8,921 nt of DNA from an uncultured Lachnospiraceae bacterium (GCA_949957035.1 CATLIP010000095.1:1-8921); one strand, 5' to 3'; shown: positions 1 through 6,557, counted from the first letter of the stretch. Made by a program: numbers and translations. Notes: generated from the letters alone by a model not told the origin.

Positions 1-1
1 A

Positions 2-1156
2 ATCTTTGCGATTGCTGCCGTCGGCTATTCCATCGGCAGGATTGAAGTAAAGGGAATCGACCTTGGAACTGCCGGAGTATTTATCGTTGCTCTGGTCTAT
101 GGGTGTCTGTTATACGGAAAGCTGTCAGATAACCTGATGGCAGGAGATGCGTCGTTTGCTACGGACGCGCTGAAAATCGTCGAGAATATGGGACTGGTTT
201 TCTTCGTGACTTCCGTAGGTTTTATTGCAGGACCGAATTTTTTCGGGAATTTGAAGCGGAATTTTAAATCTTACGTCCTGCTCGGCGCAATGATTATCCT
301 TGCGGCTGCGGCTACTTGTGTATTATGTATCTTTATCGGCGGTAACTTTACGGAACTTGACCATGACCAGTTCAAGGCGATTCTGGTTGGAATCCTTTCG
401 GGAGCGTTGACCAGTACGCCGGCATTCTCCGCATCCAAGGCGGCAGTGGGCGCAGATTTGGAGGCGTTGGTGTCCGTCGGGTACGGGATTGCATATCTGT
501 TCGGGGTCATTGGAGTCGTATTGTTCGTACAGATTGTCCCCAAGGTCATGAAGGCGGATATGAACGAAGAAGTTGCGAAGATTGCCGCCCAAGAAGGCGG
601 GAGCGCAAAGAGGAAGAGCCTGATTCTGACAGAGGTAGACGAGTTCGGGTTCATGGCGTTTTCATTGGCAGCGGTGGTGGGGATTCTGGTGGGAAGTATC
701 AGTTACCGGAACTTTTCCCTGACTACTACGGGCGGATGCCTGCTGACAGCGTTGGTGTTCGGGCATTATGGGCATATCGGAAAGATTTCCATTGTGCCTA
801 AGAGTTCTACTCTGAAAATGCTGCGGGAACTGGGGCTGATGCTGTTCCTGATTGGAGCCGGAGTATCCGGCGGCGCCAAATTCGTACAGTATTTCGAGCC
901 GATTTATTTCCTGTATGGGGCGATTATGACGATTCTGCCGATGATTATTGGATTTATCATTGCAAAGAATATATTGAAATTGCCGCTCCTTAATAATCTT
1001 GGTTCGCTGACCGGAGGTATGACCAGTACGCCGGCTCTTGGGACGCTGATTAATATGGCGGGGACGGAGGATATTGCGGCTGCATATGCGGCGACTTATC
1101 CCATTGCATTGATTGCAGTAGTGCTGGCTTCCCAGTTGATCATTTTGTTCTGTTAG
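2..1156 (+). CDS. AspT/YidE-type transporter, 5'-truncated by window edge
   Basis: This is the C-terminal 384 codons of a polytopic membrane protein. The frame is open from base 2, so the Met at 137 is internal and the true start lies outside the window. The protein is rich in hydrophobic helices arranged as two halves, each carrying the same signature: GALTSTPAFSAS at 401-436 and GGMTSTPALGTL at 1013-1048. This duplicated TSTPA signature is typical of the aspartate-alanine exchanger (AspT/YidE/YbjL) permease family, which forms antiporters or anion carriers in the cytoplasmic membrane. Between the halves lies only a short charged linker (about 547-645, with EEVAKIAAQEGG). The two TrkA-C regulatory domains usual in the E. 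coli YidE/YbjL members are missing here. The stop is TAG at 1154-1156, followed at once by a hairpin terminator. The substrate cannot be told from sequence. The family call is fairly sure, the transported molecule unknown. Confidence 0.82.
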   Translation: MFAIAAVGYSIGRIEVKGIDLGTAGVFIVALVYGCLLYGKLSDNLMAGDASFATDALKIVENMGLVFFVTSVGFIAGPNFFGNLKRNFKSYVLLGAMIILAAAATCVLCIFIGGNFTELDHDQFKAILVGILSGALTSTPAFSASKAAVGADLEALVSVGYGIAYLFGVIGVVLFVQIVPKVMKADMNEEVAKIAAQEGGSAKRKSLILTEVDEFGFMAFSLAAVVGILVGSISYRNFSLTTTGGCLLTALVFGHYGHIGKISIVPKSSTLKMLRELGLMLFLIGAGVSGGAKFVQYFEPIYFLYGAIMTILPMIIGFIIAKNILKLPLLNNLGSLTGGMTSTPALGTLINMAGTEDIAAAYAATYPIALIAVVLASQLIILFC

Positions 1157-1168
1157 AAGTGAAATATG

Positions 1169-1216
1169 AAAAACCGCCTTGCGTTATCGGGATATGATAC
1201 TTGCAAGGCGGTTTTT
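1169..1216. terminator. Bidirectional intrinsic terminator between convergent genes
   Basis: A perfect 14-bp inverted repeat (1169-1182 and 1203-1216) has an AAAAACCGCC outer arm and a 20-nt loop. The A-run on the left arm becomes a U-run on the - strand, and the right arm ends in a T-run on the + strand. The structure can therefore end the transporter (stop at 1156) from the left and the small hypothetical gene (stop at 1223) from the right. Confidence 0.9.
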
Positions 1217-1222
1217 ATTCTT

Positions 1223-1549
1223 TTATCTGAACAGACCGAACAGACCTTTTTTCTTGGTTTTTGTAGATTTCTTGAACGTATAATTATCATCATCGTGTCT
1301 GCTGCGGTGCTTATCTATTGCAATATATAACTGGCAGACCGCTTCTTTGGTGTTGCACCAACTGAAAGGGACGTCAATATCCTGGAATCTGAGACGAAGC
1401 CGTTTATACTCTTGGTCGCTGATGGCTTCGGGCTTGCTGATGTCGCGGTTCCCAAACATTTCCTCAAATGTGTCTCGGATTTTAATATACTTCACCGGAT
1501 TGTCTGTGACTAACTTCATGACCTGTTCTGTAAATTCTTTTTTTTCCAT
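1223..1549 (-). CDS. Hypothetical protein, 108 aa, with basic C-terminal tail
   Basis: I do not recognise this protein family. The start ATG (1547-1549) has a good ribosome binding site on the - strand, AGAGAGG with an 8-nt spacer, and the gene ends against a shared terminator, so it is very probably real. The protein has no signal peptide and no long hydrophobic helix. It begins with a charged, probably helical region (MEKKEFTEQVMKLV), continues with a mixed hydrophilic segment containing a Trp-Cys pair (FSWCNTKEAVCQLY, about residues 62-75), and ends in a strongly basic tail closing with KTKKKGLFGLFR. A polybasic stretch followed by short Phe/Leu residues could contact membrane or nucleic acid, but this is inference. 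It stands alone on its strand between a transporter and the cytidylate-kinase-like operon, so context gives no function. Confidence 0.75.
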   Translation of the reverse strand: MEKKEFTEQVMKLVTDNPVKYIKIRDTFEEMFGNRDISKPEAISDQEYKRLRLRFQDIDVPFSWCNTKEAVCQLYIAIDKHRSRHDDDNYTFKKSTKTKKKGLFGLFR

Positions 1550-1875
1550 TATAAATACCTCTCTTGAAACTATTCCATTTGTGTATATTGTAATATATGC
1601 CTTTCACAGGCGGGGCTGCACCCAATAAGAGGGCGCAAAGTGATATGGCTTGTATTTTGTAGTGTAATATAGAATGTAGATTATTGCAATAGAGAAAATA
1701 TAATAATTACTGGATTTGGCGAAAAATATTGAAGTTTGACAGTGAGAAACAGGAGTGAAAAGGAGATACCGTAAAATCATTAGACTGCCGTTCAATTCTG
1801 GTTTTAGTATAGCAATTTTCAGAAAATTTTGTTATAATAAAAATAGAAAATTTATGGCAGGAAGGAGTTTTTATT
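1550..1875. other. AT-rich divergent intergenic region
   Basis: About 325 bp lie between the divergent starts of the 108-aa gene and the kinase-like gene. The stretch holds the ribosome binding sites of both, an extended -10 promoter near its right end, a 14-bp palindrome TATATTGTAATATA at 1584-1597, and a second copy of TGTAATATA at 1663-1671 (the first is at 1589-1597). A TTGACA hexamer at 1736-1741 has no -10 partner. No convincing ORF, structured RNA or repeat family is visible. The promoter of the - strand gene probably lies near 1584-1620, but its hexamers are not clear. Confidence 0.6.
1830..1838 (+). promoter_or_regulatory. Extended -10 promoter of the kinase-like/lipoprotein/tag operon
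   Basis: TGTTATAAT is a full extended -10 element (TGnTATAAT). It sits 37 nt upstream of the ATG at 1876. The -35 position (about 1810-1815) is poor, as is common for extended -10 promoters. A 15-bp palindrome, AATTTTC-A-GAAAATT (1814-1828), covers the spacer and could be an operator or only an AT-rich coincidence. Confidence 0.65.
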
Positions 1876-2472
1876 ATGTCAAAACGGGTCATCACTATTA
1901 ACCGAATGTTCGGAAGTAACGGAAGAAAGATAGGAAAGGCTTTGTCTGAGGAGTTGGGAATCCACTGCTATGACAAGGATTTGATACAGATTGCAAGCAA
2001 GGAACAGGGGCTTCCTTATGAGGAGCTTTTGAAAGTAGATGAGAAGCGCGCCAGCCAGTGGCGTTACCCGTTGGAAGAACCGGCGCAGATGGAGTCTCAG
2101 TACCGTTTCTATCCGATGAATGATGTGCTCTTTCAGGCGCAGACGGAGATTATTAAGTTTATTGCCAAGCGGGAGGAGTGTATTTTTATCGGACGTTGTG
2201 CAGGACAGATTTTGGGAGAGGATTGTTTGAAGGTTTTTATCCATGCGCCATTTGAATATCGGGTTTCGGTAGCCGCCGCGCGTATGGAGGTTCCGGAGAG
2301 AGATGCGCGTATATATGTAAAAAAGGCAGACAAGGAACGACGCAGCTTCTATGAGTATTTTACGGATGAAAAGTGGATGGATATGAGTACCTATGACCTC
2401 TGCATCGACAGCAGCCGTTTTACGGAGGCTCAGATTGTTGAGATGCTGAAGGTAGCATATGAGAATATATGA
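1876..2472 (+). CDS. Cytidylate kinase-like family protein
   Basis: This 198-aa cytosolic protein belongs to the cytidylate-kinase-like group common in Firmicutes. Features seen are an N-terminal strand leading to the loop GSNGRKIG (residues 13-20), then YDKDLI (32-37), a central strand with IFIGRCAGQIL (103-113), and a C-terminal DKERRSFYEYF region with a basic lid-like segment followed by DEKW. The group shares the NMP-kinase fold, but its nucleotide loop lacks the canonical GxxGxGK(S/T) form, and this copy follows that pattern. True CMP kinase activity is therefore not assured; the phosphate acceptor is unknown. The start ATG has a strong site, GAAGGAG, with an 8-nt spacer. The stop overlaps the next gene's start in an ATGA, so the two are probably translationally coupled. 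It is first in a three-gene operon with a lipoprotein and tag. Family call good, enzymatic role open. Confidence 0.85.
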   Translation: MSKRVITINRMFGSNGRKIGKALSEELGIHCYDKDLIQIASKEQGLPYEELLKVDEKRASQWRYPLEEPAQMESQYRFYPMNDVLFQAQTEIIKFIAKREECIFIGRCAGQILGEDCLKVFIHAPFEYRVSVAAARMEVPERDARIYVKKADKERRSFYEYFTDEKWMDMSTYDLCIDSSRFTEAQIVEMLKVAYENI

Positions 2473-3716
2473 GAAAAATACCTGTTATTACATTTATATT
2501 ATTTTCGATTCTGATACCTGTACTATTGGCGGGCTGCAAGGGCGGGGAATTAAGCCATGACAGCGGCCGTATTGAGCAAACGAAAAAATATAGCGGCGAG
2601 GATGCATACAGGGAAGAGGAGAACCAGGATGAACAGGACTATGTTCTGAAAGTGGTGGAGATGGAGGAGAGGGAACAAGAAGAGACGGTTAAGAAGCTGT
2701 TTTCATTTATGGATAGCTGCGGGGATATTCTTGGCAGGATGGATAATACAGGCGACATTGATGAAGACGCTCTGCATGAGATGATAGAAATTGGCGGGGC
2801 CGAGGGCCTTTCCGTTACCTGCGGAAACCGGGATTATAATCTGACGAATTACAGGCAGGTGGATGGCGCCTTGAGAGACGCGTTGGCGGGAAAGGATGCA
2901 GAGGCAGAATTTTATCAGGTGAATACGGTAGGAGTTTTTCGGTATTATCATCTGGATTTTGTGAAGGATGAGTTATATGTAACGTCTGCGGCTGCCTTGG
3001 CTGGCGAGGGTATGAAGCCGGCGCTCCAGCAGTTAGAGAAGATTCGGGCGTACCGGTGGGAGTATACTCAGAAGGGCTGGCTGATTTGGGAGAAAGCGTT
3101 GTCCAGGAATCAGGAGATGGATATGCACATTTTTTGCCGGGTTTTGCCCCTTGAAGAACAGTGTCGGGAGATTACAGAGCAATATATTGTTCCTGTCAGT
3201 TATTTCTGTAATAATCTGTTTCTGGTGGACTGGGATATGTCGGGGATGGAGAAGATTGAGTTCAATGATTTATTTGAGTTCCTTTATGCCGCGGAAAAAG
3301 GAAAACGACTGGAAGAGGGAGTATATGCACAGGGGATTCCCAAAGAGGAATTTGAAGATGTGATTAGGCGGTATTTTGATATCTCAGTTCAGGAATTAGA
3401 GAGGTATGGAAGGTATGACGGCGAGAAGGGACGGTATCCCTGGTATCCGATTGGAATCAGGAACCGGGTGCAGCAGCTGCAGCCCTCGTTTCCGGAAGTT
3501 GTCAGGTGTGCAGACAATGGGGATGGTACGCTGAGCGCATACGTAGAGGCTGTGTCGGTTGAGGAAGGACTGGATTGCTATTATGCGCATGTGGTGACCC
3601 TTCGCAGGAAGGAGGACGGGCGGTATGTCTATGAGGGAAATCAGGTTGACAGGGAGCGCTCTTTTTGTATTCCTGCGTACAGGGCAAGAAGAGAATTTGA
3701 AATGATAAGGTTTTGA
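2469..3716 (+). CDS. Predicted lipoprotein of unknown function, 415 aa
   Basis: The N-terminus is a lipoprotein signal: MRK, a hydrophobic stretch to about residue 20, then the lipobox LLAGC with Cys23 as the lipidation site. The mature protein would be anchored on the outer face of the cytoplasmic membrane. After the Cys comes a strongly acidic and charged linker (about residues 24-75, many Glu/Asp/Lys), probably partly coiled or disordered. A mixed alpha/beta body follows. The C-terminal part (about 235-415) contains many aromatic residues, including RYPWYPIG and LDCYYAHVV, and ends in a probable beta-rich segment (VVTLRRKEDGRYVYEG). I do not recognise a named family or catalytic motif. The ATG overlaps the stop of the kinase-like gene (ATGA) and has only a weak ribosome binding site, which suggests coupled translation. 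Tag follows 15 nt after its stop. A large antisense reading frame across its 3' end is a shadow. Confidence 0.85.
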   Translation: MRKIPVITFILFSILIPVLLAGCKGGELSHDSGRIEQTKKYSGEDAYREEENQDEQDYVLKVVEMEEREQEETVKKLFSFMDSCGDILGRMDNTGDIDEDALHEMIEIGGAEGLSVTCGNRDYNLTNYRQVDGALRDALAGKDAEAEFYQVNTVGVFRYYHLDFVKDELYVTSAAALAGEGMKPALQQLEKIRAYRWEYTQKGWLIWEKALSRNQEMDMHIFCRVLPLEEQCREITEQYIVPVSYFCNNLFLVDWDMSGMEKIEFNDLFEFLYAAEKGKRLEEGVYAQGIPKEEFEDVIRRYFDISVQELERYGRYDGEKGRYPWYPIGIRNRVQQLQPSFPEVVRCADNGDGTLSAYVEAVSVEEGLDCYYAHVVTLRRKEDGRYVYEGNQVDRERSFCIPAYRARREFEMIRF

Positions 3717-3731
3717 AGAGGGAAAGTGTAT

Positions 3732-4298
3732 ATGGAATGGACAGACGGTAAGGCGAGATGTCAGTGGGCGAACCCGAAGAATGAGCGGTATATCCGGTAT
3801 CACGATGAGGAGTGGGGCGTACCGGTGTATGACGACCATAAGCTGTTTGAGATGTTGGTTCTGGAATCCTTTCAGGCGGGGCTTACATGGGAGTGTGTGC
3901 TGAATAAGCAGGAGAGCTTTCGAAAGGCATTTGATCATTTTGATTTGGAAAAAGTCTGTGCATATGATGAGGAACGTATGGAGAAGCTGCGGGAGAACCC
4001 GGATATTATCCGAAACAGACGGAAGATTCAAAGCGCTGTGGTAAATGCCGGGGTGTTTCGGAGTATACAGAAGGAGTTTGGGAGTTTTTCGAACTATATC
4101 TGGGGATTTACGGATGGGAAGGTGGTCTATGAAAAAGGACGGTCCCATTCAGAGCTTTCGAATACAGTATCGAAGGATTTGAAGAGAAGAGGCATGAAGT
4201 TCGTCGGTACTACGATTATCTATGCTTACCTGCAGGCAATAGGGGTGATTTATTCCCATGAAGAGGGGTGCTTTTTGGAGCATTTCGAGGAGTCTTAG
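3732..4298 (+). CDS. tag: DNA-3-methyladenine glycosylase I (Tag)
   Basis: Tag removes 3-methyladenine from alkylated DNA as the first step of base excision repair in the cytosol. The 188-aa length matches the family. All diagnostic residues are present: the zinc-snap ligands Cys10, His24, His176 and Cys180 (in RCQW, YHDEEWG and SHEEGC), the base-binding pocket residues Tyr23, Glu45 and Trp53 (LESFQAGLTW), and the conserved KRRGMKFVGTT segment. These align with E. coli Cys4, Tyr16, His17, Glu38, Trp46, His175 and Cys179. I chose ATG 3732 over the in-frame GTG at 3726 because the GAGGG ribosome binding site (3718-3722) lies 9 nt from the ATG but only 3 nt from the GTG. It is last in the operon, 15 nt after the lipoprotein, and is followed by an intrinsic terminator. 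Identification is very secure; the link to its two upstream neighbours is unexplained. Confidence 0.97.
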   Translation: MEWTDGKARCQWANPKNERYIRYHDEEWGVPVYDDHKLFEMLVLESFQAGLTWECVLNKQESFRKAFDHFDLEKVCAYDEERMEKLRENPDIIRNRRKIQSAVVNAGVFRSIQKEFGSFSNYIWGFTDGKVVYEKGRSHSELSNTVSKDLKRRGMKFVGTTIIYAYLQAIGVIYSHEEGCFLEHFEES

Positions 4299-4312
4299 TG
4301 TTTGAAGTTTTT

Positions 4313-4348
4313 GGAGAGTCCGTAAATTAGAACGGGCTTTCTTTTTTT
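4313..4348 (+). terminator. Intrinsic terminator after tag
   Basis: The left arm GGAGAGTCCGT (4313-4323) pairs with ACGGGCTTTCT (4332-4342) through 11 pairs, three of them G-U. The loop is 8 nt, and a run of seven T follows (4342-4348). It lies 15 nt after the tag stop and isolates the operon from the two-component genes. Confidence 0.88.
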
Positions 4349-4360
4349 GTGGTGCAGCGT

Positions 4361-4406
4361 ACGTTAAGGAATTTTTAAGATTTACGTTGAGTTTCTTTTA
4401 AGCCAG
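4361..4406 (+). promoter_or_regulatory. Tandem 23-bp repeat, probable OmpR-family regulator site
   Basis: Two 23-bp units (4361-4383 and 4384-4406) share ACGTT(A/G)AG and, 11-12 bp further on, TTTTAAG. This gives four half-sites of form (G/T)TT(A/G)AG starting at 4363, 4374, 4386 and 4397, with 11, 12 and 11-bp steps. Same-face direct half-sites of this spacing are how OmpR/PhoB-type regulators usually bind. The array overlaps the -35 of the promoter for the response regulator gene, so autoregulation is the simplest reading. Binding is inferred. Confidence 0.6.
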
Positions 4407-4415
4407 ATATATTAT
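4387..4415 (+). promoter_or_regulatory. Sigma-A-type promoter of the two-component operon
   Basis: TTGAGT (4387-4392) and TATTAT (4410-4415) are separated by exactly 17 bp, each close to the consensus TTGACA and TATAAT. Transcription would start near 4422, leaving a leader of about 47 nt before the ATG at 4469. The leader begins with a small inverted repeat, TGTTC/GAACA (4418-4434). Confidence 0.7.
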
Positions 4416-4468
4416 AGTGTTCGTGTAAGGAACATCAGACGTTATATGTGAGAATGGAGGGATGTCTT

Positions 4469-5176
4469 ATGGAGGAGGAGACGATTCTGATCGTGGATGA
4501 TAACAGAGAGATTGTATATTCTCTCAGCGAGCTGTTAAAATATGAGGGATATCGGGTAGTCAAGGCTTATGACGGTATGGAAGCTTTGGAGGCATTAGAG
4601 CGGGAGAAGATTGATTTAATCTTGTTGGATGTGATGATGCCGAGATTGAACGGTCTGTCTGCATTGATGAAGCTGCGGGAAAAAAGTAAGATTCCTGTGA
4701 TTATACTGTCGGCTAAGACCGAGGAGAGCGATAAGGTGTCGGGGCTCATTCTGGGGGCGGACGATTATGTGGAGAAGCCTTACCAGCCGGCAGAGCTGAC
4801 GGCAAGGGTAAAGGCACATCTGCGGCGGTACCGCGCATGGGGCGAGGAGAAGCCCAAGACAGATAAGGATAAGATTGTCAATGGCGGGCTTGTGCTGGAT
4901 AAGAAACAGAAGGTAGTGATTGTGGAAGGGGAGGAGGTGCGGCTGACTGCTACGGAATATAAGATTTTAGAGCTTCTGATGGAGCATCCGGGGCAGATTT
5001 TCCCGGCGGAGCAGATTTATGAGCTGGTATGGAAGGAGAAGTCAGATTTTGCCGTGGAGAATACGGTCATGGTGCACATCCGCCATATTCGCGAGAAGGT
5101 AGAAATTGATTCTAAGAAACCAAGATATGTAAAGGTGGTGTGGGGTATTGGATACAAGATGGAAAAATATAATTGA
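4469..5176 (+). CDS. OmpR/VanR-type response regulator
   Basis: This is a 235-aa two-domain DNA-binding regulator. The receiver domain (about 1-120) has the acidic pair Asp10-Asp11, phospho-acceptor Asp54 (in LLDVMMP), Ser81 in the switch position and Lys103 (VEKPY). The C-terminal winged helix (about 140-235) contains LTATEYKILELL, the recognition-helix region VENTVMVHIRHIREK, and the closing wing YVKVVWGIGYK. The closest flavour is VanR-like, for example ELTARVKAHLRRY at the receiver end, but no vancomycin-resistance genes are nearby. I chose the ATG at 4469 because GGAGGG (4456-4461) lies 7 nt before it; in-frame GTG 4448 and ATG 4454 are possible but lack such a site. It overlaps the histidine kinase gene. 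The upstream repeat array suggests it controls its own operon. Its other targets are unknown. Confidence 0.93.
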   Translation: MEEETILIVDDNREIVYSLSELLKYEGYRVVKAYDGMEALEALEREKIDLILLDVMMPRLNGLSALMKLREKSKIPVIILSAKTEESDKVSGLILGADDYVEKPYQPAELTARVKAHLRRYRAWGEEKPKTDKDKIVNGGLVLDKKQKVVIVEGEEVRLTATEYKILELLMEHPGQIFPAEQIYELVWKEKSDFAVENTVMVHIRHIREKVEIDSKKPRYVKVVWGIGYKMEKYN

Positions 5177-6443
5177 GAAGGGATATTTGTTTTTGAAGAA
5201 GAAGTGGATTTCCCTGCCGGGATTATTTTTGATGATTTTCGGAGTGTTCGGCTTCATGATTTTGATTTCTTATCGGCGTTCGTATAGTACGGAGACGGTC
5301 TTAGGCTTTGGGGCGTTGTTGAACGTCTGTCTGGGGATTGGTATTTCCCTTATGCTGAGACGGTATTTGGAGTGGAAGTATCAGGAATGGGGAGTAGAGG
5401 GAGAATTTGGCTTTGAGGAATGGAAAAAGAGTGAGTCCTATTCTTTAAAGCAGCTATGCAAGATCTTTGGCGCCGCCTGTTTGGCAACAGTCTGGTATAT
5501 GTATAGCCTTGTGTTTGGTAATGGTCTGTGGGGAGGAGGATGGGGCTACTATAATTATGCAACAGGCTATGTCATGGTCATTACGGTTCTAATTCAATTT
5601 TTGATTGCCTTAAGAACCCTTAGGAGGTTTTGGTTTGGAAAAATGGAGGCTGTATTTGACCGGATGGATGAGCGTTTGCAGCTTCGTCTTGCGGAGGCGT
5701 TGGAGATTGAGCGGAAAAGCCTTGAGAAGGTATCGCGCAGCGACCAGCTTCGGGTCGATTTGATTACCAATGTGTCCCATGATTTGAAGACGCCTCTTAC
5801 GTCCATGGTTGGTTATATTGAACTGATTAAGAAGGAGGAGTTAAGCGAGGTTGTGCAAGACTATGTGGATGTAGTATCAGCGCGGACGGAGAAGCTAAAC
5901 GAGATGGTAAACAGCCTGTTTTCTCTGGCTAAGGCCAGCAGTGGCAATGTGGAGCTTAAGAAAGAGAATTTTGAGGTGAATCGTCTGATTGAACAGATTT
6001 TCGCAGATATGGATGACCGGATTAAAGAAAGCGGCCTGGAGTTTGTGATGCGGCTTACCCAAGAGGACACGAAGATTTATTCCGATAATACGTATTTTTA
6101 CCGTATCTGTCAGAATTTGATTGAGAATGCGCTGAAGTATTCGGCAGACGGAACCAGAGTGTTTGTAAAGACGTCTCTGAAGGAGCGGGCGGATGGTACG
6201 GATTTGGAGGAATCAGCAGGGAGGCGCGTGTGTATAGAGATTACCAATACGGCAAAATACTTTATGGATTTTACGAAAGAGGATATTGTAGAACGTTTTG
6301 CGCGGGGCGACCAGGCAAGGACGAGCGATGGAAACGGACTCGGGCTTGCGATTGTGAGTACCTATGCGAAAGCGCTGGGCGGGGAGTTCGATATCAGAAT
6401 TGACTGCGATCAGTTTAAAGCGTGTCTGGAATTTGGTCTTTGA
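5148..6443 (+). CDS. Sensor histidine kinase, 4-TM, VanS-like catalytic core
   Basis: This membrane kinase is the partner of the upstream regulator. About four hydrophobic segments are seen near residues 21-42, 51-70, 102-122 and 136-156, with only short loops. The third and fourth are joined by an unusual Gly/Trp/Tyr-rich loop (GLWGGGWGYYNY). There is no large extracellular sensor domain, so it may sense a membrane signal. The HisKA helix carries phospho-acceptor His211 (NVSHDLKTPLTSMVGYIE). The ATPase domain has the N-box (Asn323, Asn327 in QNLIENALKYS), an F-box-like ERFARGD and the G2 loop GNGLGL (395-400). The G1 position reads ITNTAKYF, not DxGxG, as in many VanS-type kinases. No ATG lies near the 5' end. 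The TTG at 5148 is preceded by AAAGGTGG at 9 nt and gives a 29-nt overlap with the regulator; TTG at 5187 or 5193, after the regulator stop, are alternatives. The start is uncertain, the identity is not. Confidence 0.9.
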   Translation: MDTRWKNIIEKGYLFLKKKWISLPGLFLMIFGVFGFMILISYRRSYSTETVLGFGALLNVCLGIGISLMLRRYLEWKYQEWGVEGEFGFEEWKKSESYSLKQLCKIFGAACLATVWYMYSLVFGNGLWGGGWGYYNYATGYVMVITVLIQFLIALRTLRRFWFGKMEAVFDRMDERLQLRLAEALEIERKSLEKVSRSDQLRVDLITNVSHDLKTPLTSMVGYIELIKKEELSEVVQDYVDVVSARTEKLNEMVNSLFSLAKASSGNVELKKENFEVNRLIEQIFADMDDRIKESGLEFVMRLTQEDTKIYSDNTYFYRICQNLIENALKYSADGTRVFVKTSLKERADGTDLEESAGRRVCIEITNTAKYFMDFTKEDIVERFARGDQARTSDGNGLGLAIVSTYAKALGGEFDIRIDCDQFKACLEFGL

Positions 6444-6466
6444 GCCCTGCAAAGCAATCAGATGAT

Positions 6467-6517
6467 TATGCCGCATATGTCCTGTACGTACAAAGGTACA
6501 GGACAGTATGCGGCATA
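6467..6517. repeat. Long nested inverted repeat between convergent genes
   Basis: The arms at 6467-6487 and 6496-6517 are complementary over 21 pairs with a single bulged base, closing an 8-nt loop. Each arm begins or ends with TATGC-S-GCATA, itself a near-palindrome (6467-6477 and 6507-6517), and the loop edge reads GTACGTAC. Neither side has a T-run, so it is not a standard intrinsic terminator. It may still block or protect both convergent transcripts, or be a protein-binding or repeat element. Confidence 0.75.
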
Positions 6518-6557
6518 CAGCAAGGTTATAATATTAAACGAGTGATGCAGTAATTTA

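Noticed and set aside
271..654. 127-codon - strand frame inside the AspT-type transporter
   Set aside because: It is a mirror frame of a conserved membrane protein, without a ribosome binding site.
1736..1741. Perfect TTGACA hexamer
   Set aside because: No -10 element lies 16-18 bp downstream, so it does not form a promoter on the + strand.
1755..1901. Possible 48-codon small ORF starting at GTG before the kinase-like gene
   Set aside because: It would run through the extended -10 promoter and the ribosome binding site of the next gene. The sequence is low-complexity and reads as regulatory DNA.
3396..4148. Long 250-codon open frame on the - strand across the lipoprotein end and tag
   Set aside because: It is antisense to two well-supported genes, one of them tag with all active-site residues. 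The translation is rich in Pro/His/Leu/Ile as expected of a mirror frame, and no ribosome binding site or domain is seen.
4448..6443. Glycopeptide-resistance (van) locus
   Set aside because: The regulator and kinase are VanR/VanS-like in style only. No VanH, VanA/B ligase, VanX or VanY gene is adjacent, and the neighbours are tag and a purine permease.
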